Origin: Caproicibacterium amylolyticum
GTDB lineage: Bacteria; Bacillota; Clostridia; Oscillospirales; Acutalibacteraceae
NCBI RefSeq assembly: GCF_014467055.1
Contig: NZ_CP060696.1
Location: 2,046,001-2,110,000 of the forward strand
Direction of reading: 5' to 3'
DNA: 64,000 nt
Shown here piece by piece: positions 62,291 through 64,000 of the stretch (positions are counted from its first letter, which is position 1; each line of letters begins with the position of its first letter). A model generated the notes under the pieces. It was given only the letters and a program-made list of their open reading frames with translations. It made no database searches and was not told the DNA's origin. The translations under genes were made by a program, and so were the position numbers.

Positions 62291-64000
62291 TTGGGCGTAC
62301 CTCCCTGCTTTTCCACCGTTTGCTCCGCCTGCTCTGAAAAGGACGGGTAGTTTCTTCTTCTGCCGCAGTCAATGGGCATATGTATCATCACCGTACAGCC
62401 AACTCCTTCCTCACTTTGCACTTCAAAGCATGCACGGCCACCGCTGAATGCTTTCAGCCGGAAGCAGGCGTTTACAACGCCAACTCTGCCGCCGCTGCTC
62501 AAACGCTGCATGCTTGCGTGCTCCATGCTGTCCTGCATGGAGCACAGCTTCTGTTGTGTCATGCCGACCCCCGTATCCTCCACTTCAATAACAACTTCTT
62601 CGCCCGCACTTCTGACCTCAATAAAAATCCAGCCGGGGCCTGTCTTGCCCTCAATGCCGTGTACACAGGCATTTTCTGCAAAGGTCACAATCGTCAGTTT
62701 TGGAATGTACAGCCCTGCGCACGCCGGATCCACCTTGATTTTATAAGAAAGCTGCTCACCAAACCGGTATTTTTGCAGCTGGAGGTACGCCTCAGCAAAC
62801 TTGACTTCCTCTGCCACTGTTACAACATCTTGACTCCAATCTACCGATTGGCGCATCATTACGGAAAGCTTGCAAATCATTTCAGCCGTTTCGCCTTCAT
62901 GCTTCAAAATGCTGCGCATACGAATGCTTTCCAGCGCGTTAAACAGGAAATGTGGATTAATCTGGCTTTGCAGCGCCAGCAGTTCTGCGTTTTGACGGGA
63001 AATATCCGCTTCCTGCTCTTTGAGTTTTCCTTTGTAAACCACCTGGATCAGTTCGTTGATACGGGTGGCCATTTGATTATAGTCCCGCATCAAATCGCCG
63101 ATTTCGTCCCGCCCGCGCACACTTTGGATGACCTCCAGATGGTCACCGCTTTTGTCGATACTGCCCAAATGGCGGCTCAGTTCCTCCAGCCGCTGTGTAA
63201 AGGAACGGTTAAAGAAATACATGAAGCCCAACGGAACAAATACACTGAAAGCCAGCACCACTAAAATCAGCAACAGATTATTCTGCAGCATAATTGCCAC
63301 ACTCGAGCTTTGCCGCAGTACATAGATATTCCAATTCTGTGTATAAAAGCTGACTGGCAGCGTATAACCGATTTTTTGTCGTACCTGCGGCTGCAGCTTT
63401 TCAAAATCCGCCACTGCAGAAGTATTGCCGCAGTTGGAATACAGAATTGTGTTACCGGAACAAACATAGACCGGGCAGGAATATTTCGCGTTGAGAATAG
63501 CATCCTCAATCACGCTGTAGTCGATGTTGAGCCGCATGATTTTTTCACGCCCGCCGTAATAGTTCAATTTACGCATGATTCCAATACAGCGCACCAGTCC
63601 GTTTGCGTAACCATCGTCCTTCTCCTGCGCACGGTAAGGGTAAACCACCATTTCCCGTCCGCTGTTCTGCAGGTACTGATACCACTCTGTACTGCGTACA
63701 GCATTCAGGCTGCCAAATTCACTGCCGCCCACAATGCTGTCATTGTCCGCGTAAATCTTCAGCAGTGCGTTGCGCCCAACCAGACTTACGTCAAAAATGG
63801 AGTTTTCCTTCAGTACCTGAAAGTTCTGAAAATAATCGTATGCAGAGGCATACTCTTTATTCAGAAAAGAATTGATTTTTTTATTCAGATAGTAGTCCTT
63901 GGTAATAAAAACTGCGTCCTCAATGGTTTTATTGATATTGTACTTGGCAGCCTGCGCAATATTGGCCATTTCATTTTCCTGTTTCCGAACTTCACTGTTC
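62284..64000 (-). CDS. Sensor histidine kinase (YesM type), 5' end outside window
   Basis: The frame is open to the right edge, so the N-terminus, with its first membrane helix, is missing; 572 residues are visible. An extracellular sensor of about 190 residues is followed by a membrane helix (NNLLLILVVLAFSVFVPLGF), HAMP (about RHLGSIDKSGDHLEV to TRINEL), and the His_kinase domain with LQSQINPHFLFNALESI. The ATPase part has N in FAENACVHG and the G1 box EDTGVGM. It pairs with the overlapping response regulator. Confidence 0.92.
   Translation of the reverse strand, partial: NSEVRKQENEMANIAQAAKYNINKTIEDAVFITKDYYLNKKINSFLNKEYASAYDYFQNFQVLKENSIFDVSLVGRNALLKIYADNDSIVGGSEFGSLNAVRSTEWYQYLQNSGREMVVYPYRAQEKDDGYANGLVRCIGIMRKLNYYGGREKIMRLNIDYSVIEDAILNAKYSCPVYVCSGNTILYSNCGNTSAVADFEKLQPQVRQKIGYTLPVSFYTQNWNIYVLRQSSSVAIMLQNNLLLILVVLAFSVFVPLGFMYFFNRSFTQRLEELSRHLGSIDKSGDHLEVIQSVRGRDEIGDLMRDYNQMATRINELIQVVYKGKLKEQEADISRQNAELLALQSQINPHFLFNALESIRMRSILKHEGETAEMICKLSVMMRQSVDWSQDVVTVAEEVKFAEAYLQLQKYRFGEQLSYKIKVDPACAGLYIPKLTIVTFAENACVHGIEGKTGPGWIFIEVRSAGEEVVIEVEDTGVGMTQQKLCSMQDSMEHASMQRLSSGGRVGVVNACFRLKAFSGGRACFEVQSEEGVGCTVMIHMPIDCGRRRNYPSFSEQAEQTVEKQGGTPKC

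Overview
The window looks like chromosomal DNA of an anaerobic Gram-positive bacterium in the Clostridia, most plausibly an Oscillospiraceae/Ruminococcaceae relative. The grounds are consensus sigma-A promoters with strong AGGAGG ribosome sites, frequent TTG and GTG starts, lipoprotein binding proteins without periplasmic partners, an anaerobe-type ThiC, a NifB/NifH-type Fe-S system, and short intergenic repeats with a GGCGGGCGAAACTTTTCG end. No rRNA, tRNA, CRISPR array, phage gene or transposase was found. The species cannot be named from this sequence alone.

Layout. 0-4.5 kb: the start of an XRE-cupin regulator, thiC under a TPP riboswitch, a Cu/Zn superoxide dismutase-like gene, a small unknown gene, and an MFS exporter behind a leader ORF plus terminator. 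4.5-9.1 kb: a repeat element and potABCD (polyamine uptake), whose roughly 170-nt 5' leader can fold into a closed structure and can mask the potA ribosome site. 9.2-17.1 kb: a TetM/EF-G-like GTPase, a sugar module (FucI-like isomerase and DUF4867 protein divergent from a LacI regulator and a xylulokinase-type kinase), and a small secreted protein. 17.3-31.8 kb: a sulfur-centred island with cysK, an amino-acid (probably cystine) ABC transporter, a nitrogenase-like system (NifB, NifX-like, NifD-like, NifK-like, and a divergent NifH-like), a small Cys-containing protein, an SLC13-type transporter, and metNIQ behind a Met/Cys-rich leader peptide and attenuator. 32-38.6 kb: MarR with an O-methyltransferase, DegV, a membrane diguanylate cyclase, an MFS protein, and a MerR-controlled redox/stress operon. 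38.9-54 kb: a GH106-like glycosidase, two tandem YhgE/Pip proteins, an NlpC/P60 hydrolase, a 5'-truncated uraA, an ABC-F ATPase, a flavodoxin-fold reductase, and PhzF divergent from HxlR. 54-64 kb: a xylo-oligosaccharide locus (GH43, GH8, an LplBC-type transporter with its binding lipoprotein, and a YesN/YesM-type two-component system).

The most interesting part is 17-32 kb. The nitrogenase-like proteins keep the P-cluster cysteines and the NifH cysteines. By eye, the NifD-like subunit lacks the two active-site histidines of true nitrogenase, and no nifE, nifN or nifV is present. The surrounding genes handle cysteine and methionine. One 17-bp motif recurs beside the promoters of nifB, nifH and metNIQ. 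This fits a group IV nitrogenase-like enzyme of the methylthio-alkane reductase type, which scavenges sulfur by reductive C-S cleavage, better than it fits nitrogen fixation. That assignment is an inference.

The window is also rich in RNA- and operator-level control: a TPP riboswitch, a candidate potA switch, two leader-ORF attenuators, and clear palindromic operators for XRE, LacI, MarR and MerR regulators.
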